NCBI RefSeq assembly: GCF_000005505.3
Contig: NC_016132.3
Location: 26,402,501 to 26,466,500, forward strand
Direction: 5' to 3'
Source: Brachypodium distachyon
Taxonomy: Eukaryota; Streptophyta; Magnoliopsida; Poales; Poaceae
Length of the DNA stretch: 64,000 nucleotides
This document shows positions 10,444 to 20,454 of this stretch, one piece after another. The notes below the pieces were generated by a model. That model ran no database searches. It was not told the DNA's origin and was given only the letters and a program-made list of their open reading frames with translations. Numbering within the stretch: position 1 is the first letter of the stretch; each line of letters starts with the position of its first letter. A program made the position numbers and the translations under genes.

Positions 10444-10997
10444 GCATAAAGCCTCGGCTAATTGAGCCACTGGAAAGCACCCTAGGATGCTGGCTTGATG
10501 AACTTCCAGCCGTGCTATGGAGTCTCGGGATGACTCCAAATCGCTCCACAGGCTATACGCCATTTTTCCTCATATACGGGGCGGAAGCTGTCTTACCAGC
10601 CGACATTGAACATGACTCCCCGTGAGTGACCATGTATACAGAAGCCGAGGTAAAAGAGGCACGAGAAAATGATGTCGACCTGCTCGAAGAAGCATGGGAA
10701 TTGGCTTTATCTCAGTCGGCCATCTATCAACAAGACCTAAGGCGTTATCACAGCCGGAAGGTAAACCCGCGGGTATTCCGGGAAAGAGATCTCATGCTTC
10801 GACTTGTCCAGCGCACAGCCGACATGCATAAACTGTCGCCCCCATGGGAAGGACCCTTCATTGTGAGCAAAGCGATATACAATGATTCCTACTATCTTAT
10901 AGATGCGCAGGATCCCAACGTGAACAGGATGGACCGGTCGGGTGAGGAAACCAAAAGGCCATGGAATGTAGCTTTACTTCGTCCGTTCTATACTTAA
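10444..10997 (+). pseudogene. Integrase C-terminal region of element E
   Basis: The frame gives TPNRSTGYTPFFLIYGAEAVLP, a TGA at 10623-10625 where related elements have Arg (CGA to TGA), then AEVKEARENDVDLLEEA, the RRYHSRKVNPR motif and the GPF-type WEGPFIVSKA module, ending LLRPFYT and TAA at 10995. This is the integrase tail of Ty3/Gypsy pol. The catalytic core is absent because the fragment starts past it. Apart from the single stop it is intact, unlike the T1 copies. Confidence 0.8.
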
Positions 10998-11402
10998 GAG
11001 ATGAGTATTTGTATCATTTTTTCCTTATGTTGAATGTTTTGAGAGAATGAAATTATCCACCGGGTTCTCAAAAGGAACTCGGGGACTTCCATGCTATTTA
11101 TGTGTTGTATTGCATTTATCTATTTGTATGTCGGCGTGGCTTGATTGTGTAATCTTATGTCGGTTTAGTAGTGTGTCGGTACTAAAAACTCCCTCTACGA
11201 CTTAGCTGTTGTCCGCAACCCGGCTTCATGGCAAGCTAGAGTATGAGTATGAAATTACTGAACACATGAAAAACGATTGCAGAGACAAGCAAATAAGCGA
11301 GCCGAGATGCACACTATTTTACCTAACCCAGCATTTCCTTCCTGTCTCGGGCATTTCCAAGCGAGTTTTTTGAGTTTAAGTTTTTTTTTTGAAAGGTCTG
11401 TT
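10998..11402. other. AT-rich post-pol DNA of element E
   Basis: Non-coding sequence between the pol stop and the insertion point of element F. No reading frame, repeat or strong inverted repeat was seen. Confidence 0.4.
11398..11402 (+). other. Target-site duplication CTGTT (left, element F)
   Basis: CTGTT here and CTATT at 13815-13819 differ by one transition and flank the TG..CA ends of element F. Confidence 0.7.
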
Positions 11403-11591
11403 TGTCGTACCGGTGGCCCACGGAGTCCCACTGATACGGGACGCGTGGGTCATCAGTGATGCAGCCCCATCAGGAAGGACTCCCGGGAAGTGACGAGCCC
11501 GGGAAGCCTGCCTCGAGGAGACGACCCCTAGTGAAGCTAAAGCTAGGAGCAAGGAACAAAATGCTCCCGGGAACCCCGGTCCCGGAGAGCC

Positions 11592-11910
11592 AAGAAGCTT
11601 CTGCTTGGGATCCTGCTCGCTTCAAGAAAGCTGCGCCATTACTTTCAGGCGCACTGCATCACGGTGGTGTCGGGGTTCTGTTTGGAGAGGGCCCTCACCA
11701 ACCGTGAAGCCACCGGTAGGGTGGCCGAGTGGAGGAGGGAGCTGGCGGAGTTCGGGCTGCGTTTCGCAAACACCAAGAGTATCAAGAGCACCGCTCTCGC
11801 TGACTTCGTCGCAGAGTGAACGTCGACGGGCATAGACGAAGGGTACTGGGTCATGTACTTCGACGACGCCGTCTGCTTGCAGGGCGCCGGCGCCGGAGTG
11901 GTGATCGAGA
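11592..11910 (+). pseudogene. RNase H fragment of element F
   Basis: The translated segment shows the RT connection end (LRHYFQAH, LERALTNREATGRVAEW), then the LADFVAE region with a TGA at about 11817, and the start of RNase H with YFDDAVCLQGAGAG. The first catalytic Asp region is present, but the domain stops after GVVIESP, where antisense-gene DNA begins. Confidence 0.7.
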
Positions 11911-12546
11911 GCCCTTCAGAGGCCCGAGGGGTTCCTCGTGGAGCTCCTGGAGCTCTTTGGTGCGCACCCAGCACCACTCACGGCACCATTCGTGCTCGAT
12001 CTTGTTCTTCCCCAGCTCGATGAATTCCGATTTTATCCTGTCGCGGAATCGGAACACTACCCCCGAGGACAAGGGAGCCTTCTTCTCCACACTCGGGTAG
12101 TAGTAGTGGCGGAATAGCGCCACCGACGGCATCACCCCCATGAACACTTCACAGAGGTATTGGAAAACAGCCAATGTGAAGAACGACGTGGGGTGAAGCT
12201 GCGCCATGAGGAGCCCGTAGGACTCCATGATGGAAGAGAGGAAATAGGAGTGTGGCGGCACGAACCCGGCAAGGATGAACCTCCCGAAGATCCGGAAGTA
12301 GTACTCGTCGCGCTCCACGCCGACGGGGAGGATCCGCGTTGGCCCATGCTCGTTGTGCTTTGTGGCCAGCGCCAGGACCAGCTTGTCGACTCCCTCGCCG
12401 TTGTACCCGAGGGAGAAGAAAGCGAACTTACCTCGCATCTCATCATCCTTCCAGGGTCTGTCCGAGAACTCCTTCTTGCCGGCCTTATCGTGCTTTTCCC
12501 CTTTGCTGGTGCTCCCCTTGGGACGGTTCTGGCCCTTGGAAGACAT
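11911..12546 (-). pseudogene. Antisense gene of element F, PF04195-like domain
   Basis: From the ATG at 12546 (minus) the protein starts MSSKGQNRPKG, has a Lys-rich leader, then the domain: FAFFSLGYNGEG, NEHGPTRILPVG, FGRFILAGFVPPHS, LHPTSFFTLAVFQYLCEVF, GVMPSVALFRHYYYPS, and ends EWCREWCWVRTK before running into RNase H DNA in reverse. Family knowledge labels this domain a putative gypsy-type transposon protein; no catalytic role is established. About 200 residues are uninterrupted, the best preserved copy of this domain in the window besides element E. A TATA-like site lies about 110 bp upstream. Confidence 0.75.
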
Positions 12547-12653
12547 CGGCGGAGGTGGAGAGGAGATTTGGTCGGAGTTGGGGTGCGGGGAGCGTGGGAG
12601 GAGCCGATGGCAGGAGCTAGAGACAGTGGGGAGTGCCCGCCGCCAGCCTTGTG

Positions 12654-12661
12654 TATTTATT
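12654..12661 (-). promoter_or_regulatory. TATA-like box of antisense gene (element F)
   Basis: Minus-strand AATAAATA, 108 bp upstream of the ATG at 12546. Its position matches the equivalent sites in elements C, D, E and G. Confidence 0.45.
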
Positions 12662-12965
12662 GGGGCTGGTGGACTGCAACGGACACCCCCACGATGCTTA
12701 GTAAAGAGCCCTAAAAGATCAGAGATTAAGAGAGGAGTGCGTGACGTGGCCTTAACTCTCTGGTCATTAAGGGAGATAAGGCACAAAATCGTGCGCCCGA
12801 CCGTTTCGCTCGAAGCAGGGGAGCTATAAATACGGCGCACGAGGCCGGGTGCCAGGGGGTTTTCCCCCTTGGGACCCACGCGTCGGATAGGGCGTAGCCC
12901 GGCAACCAACCGAGGATAACACTTGCTGGAAGCTTCAAGGCTGCCGGCCCACGCCTGGGGGCTAC

Positions 12966-13814
12966 TGTCGTACCAGGGGCCCACGGGGTCCCACTGATAC
13001 GGGACCCGTGGGTCGCCAGTGATTGAGCCCCATCAGGAAGGACTCCCGGGAAGTGACGAGCCCGGGAAGCTTGCCTCGAGGAAACGACCCCTAGTGAAGC
13101 TAAAGCTAGGAGCCAATTACAAAATGCTCCCGGGAACCCCGGTCCCGGGATGCCAAAGGAACGCCTCCCGGCAGCTAGCAGGTGCGTTAGCCGGGAAGGT
13201 GCACCCCAGCAACCCATGCTCGGGCATGCAGGCGGGACCCGCAGAACAGTGAAGACAGGACAAGACGGCGGGCGCAGTGCATTTAATGCACCGACAGGAG
13301 TCTTATCAGCAGGCCTAGGCTTGTTTAGCAAGGCTAGGGCGGTTGCCCTGAGAACCATTTTTCTACCGTGTACAGTGGCGACAGGCGCTGCATGGCATCC
13401 AGCATAGATGCGTAAAATTGTATTCCGTGTGGCTGTGACACGCGTCTAGGCAGCGTGTCACGCTGCATGCAATGGCACCTGTGGTATCTCCCTGACTATA
13501 AAAGGAGGGCCAATGCCACCGGTCAAAGGGTTCAGCTCTGATCAGTCTTAGTTGGAGCCCTAGTTAGAGTCATCACCAAGTAGCTCCCCGCGAACCCCCG
13601 GGACACCTTGTAAGCAACATATTCAACCATGAATACAACAAAAAAGCAAGACGTAGGGTGTTACACCTCCGGGTGGTCCGAACCTGGGTAAATTCACGTG
13701 TCCACACCTCGTGTCTATCGCCACGCCGGCGATCGCCGAAGCGATCACCTCGCCCTCCACCGAACCAAAAGGGGGGTACTCGGCATCCCCGGTGCCGGAG
13801 ACCGTGCTCCGACA
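12966..13814 (+). repeat. 3' LTR of element F
   Basis: It begins TGTCGTACC after the GGGGGCTAC polypurine-type tract and ends CCGACA. It contains a TATA box (TATAAAAGGAG, 13497-13503) and is related to the LTR of element G at 46800-47571, sharing the GTCCCACT and GGGACGCGTGGGTC-type blocks. Confidence 0.85.
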
Positions 13815-15161
13815 CTATTCTATGACTTTGCGATTCGTACTTCGAACGCCGACAAGGCAGACAAAGAACCAAAGTCATAAAATTTCACCAACGGAAAAAA
13901 TAAACTCAGGGACTCAGTTGGGAACTCGATAATGAAAAGGGCATAAGCAAATTAAAAAGTATTATGCGTCACAACCAAAAGTACTTTAAATTGTTTACAT
14001 CTGCACCCGGAATCCCGTGGATCTAACAGTTTTCAACATTTGTCTCTTCATAGCTACGCTCAAACAGAAGGGTTGTTGGTGCCGGCACTCGGAGCGTCCG
14101 TCGCAGTGGAAGTCGACTCGACCCTGATCTCTTCGTCGACTTCCTCTTCGTCTTCGTCGGCCGCCTCCTCGTCCGCGTCTGATGTCGGACCCTCCACGAA
14201 TTTATGCACGTCGGCATATTGGATGAAGAAGTAGGCCCGTTCCTGATGCTTCGCGATCAGCTCCGGGTCCGAGAGGAAGGGGGAGCCGACGCGCATGGGC
14301 TGCAGCACGTCGAGGTTAATGGCGTCATACCAGGAAAGTACGAACGACAGAGCCTCGTCGGCACTGATACGAGCGGCCGACTCCCACCACTCGTTTTAGC
14401 TGGTCCTCCACCCCCAGGAGACGCTTTGCTAGTTCCGTGATACCAGTTGGAGCTTCTTCTCTCGGCCACAGAGCTCGGAAGGCACGAATGCCGGCATTGA
14501 GCATATTGGCCCCGAAAGACTTCAGAGGCTTGACACGGCTCGCGATGCTGATGAGGTAGTCCTCCACATCATATTCTGAGGGTAATGCCTTGGCTGGATC
14601 CCTTCTTCCGTGAGCTTTGATCACGACAGCTTGAGCAGTCTCGGTAGAGTGTGGAAAAAATTCTGACAAAGACAAAAAGGAAGTAATGAATCTCGGCACC
14701 CTATTGTTGCTCTCGGACAAATGATCAAAGGAAAATATTTGGGCAAGGGCAACTTACTGGTTAGCATCCCGTCTATCTTGCCAAGATCCCGCTTGCACAC
14801 ACTGAGCAGGTGCCCGCTCTCGGCCTTCTCCTTCTCGGCAAAAGTGGCGCGGGTCTCGGCCTTGGCGACAAGATCTTTGCATTTCTGCACTTCGCCTTCC
14901 AGGCGGATCTTCTCATCGGCTTGAGTGGATAGAGCCGAGGTAAGTTGAACTACCTCGGCCTTGTGCGCCTCTGCCTGCGCTTCGAGTTGCGCCTTCAGCC
15001 GGGCCACCTCATCCCGGTGCTGTTCCTCTAGCCGAGTCTTCTCATCTGTTTGAAAGACGTGAATTACAAGAGCTCAAGTTTAAAATGGATGAGATAAGGA
15101 TAAGATTATACCATGCACTTCCGCTACGCGCTTCAGGAGCTTCGACACTTGAGCGTCGTTC

Positions 15162-15166
15162 CTGGC
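15162..15166 (+). other. Target-site duplication CTGGC (left, inverted solo LTR)
   Basis: CTGGC here and CCGGC at 16154-16158 differ by one transition. Confidence 0.65.
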
Positions 15167-16153
15167 TGTCGTCGCACGGGGCTCCGACACCGGGGCCGTG
15201 CGGTCATGGCCCCATTTTAGGTTCGGCAGGGGCGTCGGTGATCGCCGGCGTGGCCGACGGTCCTCCGCGACCGGTGAAGTAATGTACCCGGGGTGCGCAC
15301 AAACCAAGAACGCATGTACGCACGTTTTTACCTAGGTTCGGGCCACCCGGAGGTGTAAAACCCTACGTCCTGCTTGTCTCAACTAGTATTCATTATGGAT
15401 CAAGTGTTTACACCTTGCCAGGGGAAGGTCCCCGGGCACTCTCCCCTTTCTTGCTAAGTGCTACTTGCTACTTTTGGATACTCCTAGCAGTGAACTTTGA
15501 GTCCGTCAAACCGTGTGATCGTCTAACCAACCTTAGGAAAAGTGTGGAACCCTTTGACCGCCGGCGGGGGTCCACCTTTTCTAACCAAGGGGATGCCGCA
15601 GGTGCCACGGTGCATGCACTACAAGTGTTGAACAGGGAGGCATCCAACTCCCTCTCGGTGAGCCGGTGGCATGCATGGGCGCCACCTCCGCTGCTAGGGG
15701 TCTAAAACCCTAGGGTAGGATTGGACAGCCACTGTTCACCTAATTTGGACGGGTAACACTCCTCCTGTCGACTCATTTAATGAGCCGTGCGCCTCACTCC
15801 TCGCCCTGGTGAGGCCGCGCACCCGACGCCTGCCACGCGTCCGCGTGGCGCTGTTGCTCTGGTCGCTGGGCCCCATCCTTGAGGCGGGGGCCTGCGCCCG
15901 GGAACCCCTTCTCCCGGCAAGTCGCTCCCCGGGAAGCGCCCAGGTCCAACGCACCCGGGAACCCCCCTCCCGGGAAGCGGCTTCCCGGGAGGTGCCCAGG
16001 CGGGAATATTCCCCGAAGCCCCGCTAGCCCTTTCAGGCTGGTGGCTTGCCGGGCTGCTCGTAGCTGCTGGCCGGAACGAAATCCTTCTGGGAACTCGGAG
16101 ACGGGGCCCACGCGTCGCGCAGCAGTGGTACCCCGGGTGCCATGGGTGCGACA
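15167..16153 (-). mobile_element. Inverted solo LTR of family T1
   Basis: On the minus strand it starts TGTCGCACC at 16153 and ends with the GCGACGACA end at 15167, matching the LTRs of element C (22973-23994 and 38940-39976) but more diverged. A near-perfect 5-bp duplication flanks it. It landed inside the antisense gene of element E, four bases downstream of a predicted splice acceptor. The frames within it (CCCGGGAA-rich) are not genes. Confidence 0.85.
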
Positions 16154-16379
16154 CCGGCTGTGGACGAGAGCACATATCAGTCTTCATAGTACATAAATAG
16201 TTGGGCATAGCTGTTATGACGGTGGAAATGTACTTACTCTTGTTCTGCTGTTCGGCTACCAACGCTTTGTGCTGCGCCACCAATTTCTTGTGCGCTGCAA
16301 GAAGGACCTTGAAGGTGGCGGTGCGCTTATTCATGCAGCTCTGCAAGACGGTGATCTACAGTTAATCCTATTGCGGTGC

Positions 16380-16650
16380 AAAGTCAACAGTTATCAGCTT
16401 CAGGCCGACTATTCTAAACCCGGCCTGAATCTCGGGGAATAAGTGTTTGAAATCTTTAAGCTTCAGGCGGACTATTCTAAACCCGGCCTGAATCTCGGGA
16501 AATAAGTGTTTGAAGTCTTTAAGCTTTAGGCCAACTATTCTAAACCCGGCCTGAATCTCAGGGAATAGAGTTTGAAGTTTGTAAGTGTTGCAGAGTGTTT
16601 GAAGTTTTTTGAGATGAGCTTCAGGCCGACTAATTCTTATTCGCCCTAAA
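16380..16650. repeat. Hairpin-forming tandem repeat inside an intron (element E)
   Basis: Three units of about 63 bp and a fourth degenerate unit. Each has an 8-nt inverted repeat around ACTATTCTAAACCC: TTCAGGCC (16399-16406) with GGCCTGAA (16422-16429); TTCAGGCG (16462) with GGCCTGAA (16485), one mismatch; TTTAGGCC (16525) with GGCCTGAA (16548), G-T pair. They lie between the predicted donor at 16714 and acceptor at 16356. Confidence 0.65.
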
Positions 16651-19130
16651 CCTTGGGGACTAGGAGTATGTATACTAGAGATAGAATAAAAAACTTCAAA
16701 GGAATTTTTCGTACCTCGGAGCTCGGCTGGACTCAAACAGGGCGACCCTTGCCTGGAACATCCGGGCCGACATAGATTCTAGAGTCGCTGCTACAGGTGC
16801 TGTCCCTACCAGAGGGCTCTGCCACGCTGTCTGGAGGGTGCCGGAGTTCACCTCGTAGTTGTCAGCGTTGTTCCAGTCCATTACGTACTGGCCAAGCGAC
16901 CCCCAGCTATGCCCACTTGCCGTCCTAAGGGGAACTCCATGACCACCGCGGACAGATGGTGAGCTGGAAGAACTCGGAGGCTCTTGTCCCTCCGGGATAG
17001 CGGGGCTCCGAGTCTTTTTTGCTCGTGTAGCCGCTAATTTGGTAGCTTGCGGCTGCGGCGGCGGCGATGGTGGCGTTGCTGTCGTTTGGGGTCCTTGGGG
17101 TCCTTGGGGCTGTGTGGCCGGCTGTTAAGGTGTATTCGTGGCCAGTGGTTGTGTTTGCGCCTCAGGCGCTGCCGATGAAGGAGCAGTCCCGGCCGCCGAA
17201 GTCCCGGCCGCAGATGTCCCGGCTTGTGCGACGCTCGAAGCGTCGATGCCAGGGACGACATCCCGGACGGGAGATGTCAGATCTATGGCGGACTCGGCCT
17301 CTCCCGTGGCCTGAGTTGAAGGCTCGGCACGCGGAGATGAGGCTGCCGGGATCTCGGACGCAATGCACGTTTGAGACTACGTAGCCGTCAGAGCCTCCCT
17401 GCAGGAATGAGAGTTTGTTACATTCATGACAGTTAAGAAGAATACCAACATCAGGGATCGACATGCTATAAATCTTACCCAACGACCATGGCTTCGGCTT
17501 CGGTTGCCACCCAACGGTTTTCTTCCGCTTCATGGTCCTCGGAAGATCAGTCTCGGCGATGCGCTTCTCGTGGGCCAGCACCGCAGCAGCACCCGGACCC
17601 GACGCCACAGCAGCGGCGGGATCGTCCGAGTCAGCTGTTCCCAGATTAATGCAGGCACGAGCATTTTGGTGATAAGTGTTCTAGTATCTATGAGAAGATG
17701 TCGGGAGTCATTACCTCCGGCGCGACGGGGGCCAGCATGAGCGATTGGCATATGATCCTCCGAGTCCGGATCTTCCTCGTCGATTATCAAGCACTCGCTC
17801 CTGAAGCGCTTATCCGGAGAATTCCCGTCCTCATTACGCTGAAGAGTAAATCTCTGCACAAAGGAATAAAGTTGCGCCGAGATAAGCCATTGTCAGATGG
17901 AAGCTGGCATAACCATTATGTCGGATGAAAACGGAAGACATACACAAATGAAGACTTACCGGGGGCGAACGGTGCTTCCGGCTGAACGGGGCCATACCCC
18001 AGACCCAGTGTTCGGACAAGTTCGTCTTGGCGATCGCCTTGACTCGGCGCTGGACTTCAAGCTTGTCTAGCCGGACCGTTGAAACCCGGTTTGGGTCGAA
18101 CTGGCCGCTATAAAAACTCATCTTGTGTGTCCGGCTTTGGAACGGGCATAACTGCCGGAACACGAATGTCGCTAGCAAGTCATCAGCCATCATCCCGTTC
18201 GCCTTAAGGTCGATGATGCCGGCATGAACCTCATTGATCTTGGGAAGAGAGTCCTTGGGATCGTGCTTCCAGTTCTTCTTCTCCTCTGGAGGGTCGACTA
18301 TGAATCCCGGCAGATTGATCTTGTCGGTGTCGGAGGAGTTCTTGACGTAGAAGAAGGTCTTGAGCCATTTTTTGCAGGACTCAAGACCTTGGATCCAAGG
18401 GAAGGCCGAACCTCGGCGGGGTATGACGGTGGCGGCGCCGCATTGAATCATGGGCTTAGCGGCGCCGGGATTGTCCTTATCAGGAAGGACTTGGGGCCGG
18501 AACATGAAATACTTGGCCCACAAGTCGATAGAAGGCCAGAGGCCGAGATAAGTCTCGCAGCAGGTGACAAACGCCGAAAGAGTAAGAATGGCGTTAGCCG
18601 GAAGGTGGTGCGGCTGGTGGCCAAAGAAGTCAAGGAACTGCCTAGTGAAATCGCTAGCCGGGAGAGCGAATCCACATTCAAAATGAGCAAGGAAGACGAC
18701 ACACTCACCGGGTTCGGGTGTCGGCACAACCTCGTCACTGGGGATCCGGCAGTCCACCTCCTCCGGGATCTGCCGGGTGCGGCGGAGCCAGTCGATATCC
18801 GCCGGCGAAACATCGGAGCTTTCCCATCCGGCGCGCTCCGAGCCAGTCTCCTCCTCCACGTGCTGAACGGCGGGGTCGACAGTGGTGGCATCGCGAGAAG
18901 AAGATGCCATTGCTCGAAACCAGATCTAGGTTTAGGCGTCCGGCGAGGAGATGGCGGCGCAAGATGCGAGCGAGGAGGGAAACCGCGGCGGAGAACTAGG
19001 CAAACGCGCGCAAGGCTGTGGCAGCGAGCTGCAGAGGAGTTCTGAGCTAGCGGCAATGGTGAGGCACGCAAGAGCAGAGAAGAGCAAGGGGCGTCGGGGG
19101 AGAGTGAAGGGTTTTCACCCCACCCCTTCC

Positions 19131-19141
19131 CCTTATTTATA
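19131..19141 (-). promoter_or_regulatory. TATA box of antisense gene (element E)
   Basis: Minus-strand TATAAATAAGG, about 222 bp upstream of the ATG at 18910. It is the clearest TATA sequence between this ATG and the 3' LTR. Confidence 0.55.
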
Positions 19142-19655
19142 ACCGCGGCGCACTAATGGGGCACGGATCTTCCGCGCCCACGATCTCTGTGGCCAACGGT
19201 AAGGCCACGCACAATCATGGGGGCAATCAACCCCATTAACGGCCGAATTAGGGGAGATAAGGATCCGCGTGGGAACTGAAACTCCCCCTCTTAATGGTCT
19301 GCCGGTTTTCCTGTCCGATGGGACGACACGCTCGCCTCAAAAGGCGCGCCAGCAGTACTTCGGGTCTTATCTTCCCGTTATTTAAGCAGAACGCAGGGTA
19401 CAAGTGACAGGTGGCATTAATGTCAGCAGCCGAATTTTCTCCTTCCGGCCACGAGGAAGAAAGGAATCTCGGCTCAGGGCTGAATAAGCAAGCCGACTAG
19501 ATATGTCGGAGTGGCCTGATCTCGGCTAAGAAAGCTCGGGATTATCTCGGCATCTTCCTTGACTCAGCCCTACTAGGCTTTGGTGGCTCGAGTTGTGGGA
19601 AACTGTCGTGGCGTAAGATCTTTTCCTGCCAGACCACAACAGCTTCGGGGACTAG

Positions 19656-20454
19656 TGTCGGGGAGATGTCGCTGGGTAGGGTCATGACGGCACACATTAG
19701 CCGAGATGACGAGGGCAAAGCCGGCACAGGCATGTACGCCGGCATCCTTAAGCCGAACTAATACCAGGCTGACATACTAAGGATATGCCGGCATGTCTAT
19801 CTTGTCTTATGTGGTTGCAGGATAGGCACGAGCAGCTCGATCTCGGCCAGCGCCGAGACACGGCAACGGTATTATCCTTATCACATGTGCAAAGTAAAGC
19901 AACACCCTCTTTATCATGGGAAAGCAGTCGTTGCTTACGTCGCAGTGCCAGGCGACTGCACAAAGAAGCACCGAAAGAGAACCGATGACGGAAGCCGGCA
20001 CGTGGCCATAATGCGTGCCGCCTGACGCGTGGGAAAGTAAAGCTGTTTTGTCCCCTGCCGTGCCACCCGAAAGGAACCGAGGGGCGTGCCCCGTAGAAGA
20101 TAAGGTTAGCCTTTGGTCCACATGTCAGTGTGACATTGGCGGCCCAAAATAGGAGCACTACCCCTCCCAGGAGAGGGGTCCTTCACTTAGTCATCTAGGG
20201 TTTCCCCTTCTTCTTCTTCTTCGTCAAGAAAACTGCTCAAGGAGCACCATTGTAGATCTCGATATCTTGGTTAATACAACAAAACAGGAGTAGAAGTCTT
20301 ACCTCAGCAAGAGGGCTCCGAACCTGGGTAAATCTGTGCGTGTTCTTGTGTTTGTGCGTGGTTCTCATCACGTCCTCCCTCCTCCGGTTCCTCCTTCGGC
20401 CATCGGCCCCAACATAAGCCATCCTATGGCATCTGCCGTGACACCACCACGACA
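19656..20454 (+). repeat. 3' LTR of element E
   Basis: It begins TGTCGGGGAGATG right after the tract CTTCGGGGACTAG and ends CCACGACA. The R/U5 side carries the CCGAACCTGGGTAAATC motif shared by all Tat LTRs in this window. Its 5' partner is not in the window. Confidence 0.75.

Larger units (their letters stand above)
11403..13814 (+). mobile_element. Miniature Tat-like element F (2.4 kb, internally deleted)
   Basis: LTR-type ends (TGTCGTACC at 11403, CCGACA at 13814) lie between near-identical 5-bp duplications. Inside, the 5' LTR is cut after about 190 bp and joined to an RT/RNase H piece (about 11592-11910), which is joined to the N-terminal half of the antisense gene, its TATA box and a full 3' LTR. 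Gag, protease, most of RT and integrase are gone. It inserted, or was deleted after inserting, into the post-pol region of element E. Confidence 0.8.
14060..18910 (-). pseudogene. Spliced antisense accessory gene of element E (about eight exons)
   Basis: Predicted exons on the minus strand: 18910-17960, 17853-17715, 17634-17479, 17398-16715, 16355-16238, a small exon split by the solo LTR (16157-16154 plus 15166-15112), 15045-14758 and 14662-14060. Introns start GT (often GTAAGT) and end AG. The first three exons join in one frame. Exon 1 (317 codons, ATG at 18910) holds a PF04195-like domain (TRQFLDFFGHQPHHLPANAI, YLGLWPSIDLWAKYF). Exon 2 is acidic (DEEDPDSED), exon 4 is Ala/Pro/Thr-rich, exons 5 to 7 are coiled coil (EKIRLEGEVQKCKDLV), and exon 8 ends in an acidic tail. 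Exon 4 opens in the wrong frame and exon 8 has a frameshift near 14390. Function is unknown. Confidence 0.65.
10444..20454 (+). mobile_element. Tat-like Gypsy element E, 3' part (family T2)
   Basis: This runs from inside integrase to the end of a 3' LTR: pol end (10444-10997), AT-rich post-pol DNA, a spliced antisense gene on the minus strand (14060-18910), a TATA box for that gene, a GGGGACTA polypurine-type tract and the LTR (19656-20454). Two younger insertions interrupt it: miniature element F (11403-13814) and an inverted T1 solo LTR (15167-16153). Its 5' half must lie left of the window or be lost, because at 10443 it meets T1 fragment B. Confidence 0.8.

Noticed and set aside
17960..18910. 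True DNA-transposon transposase
   Set aside because: The domain name (putative gypsy-type transposon) can mislead; no transposase catalytic triad is visible and the gene always lies antisense inside a Gypsy element.
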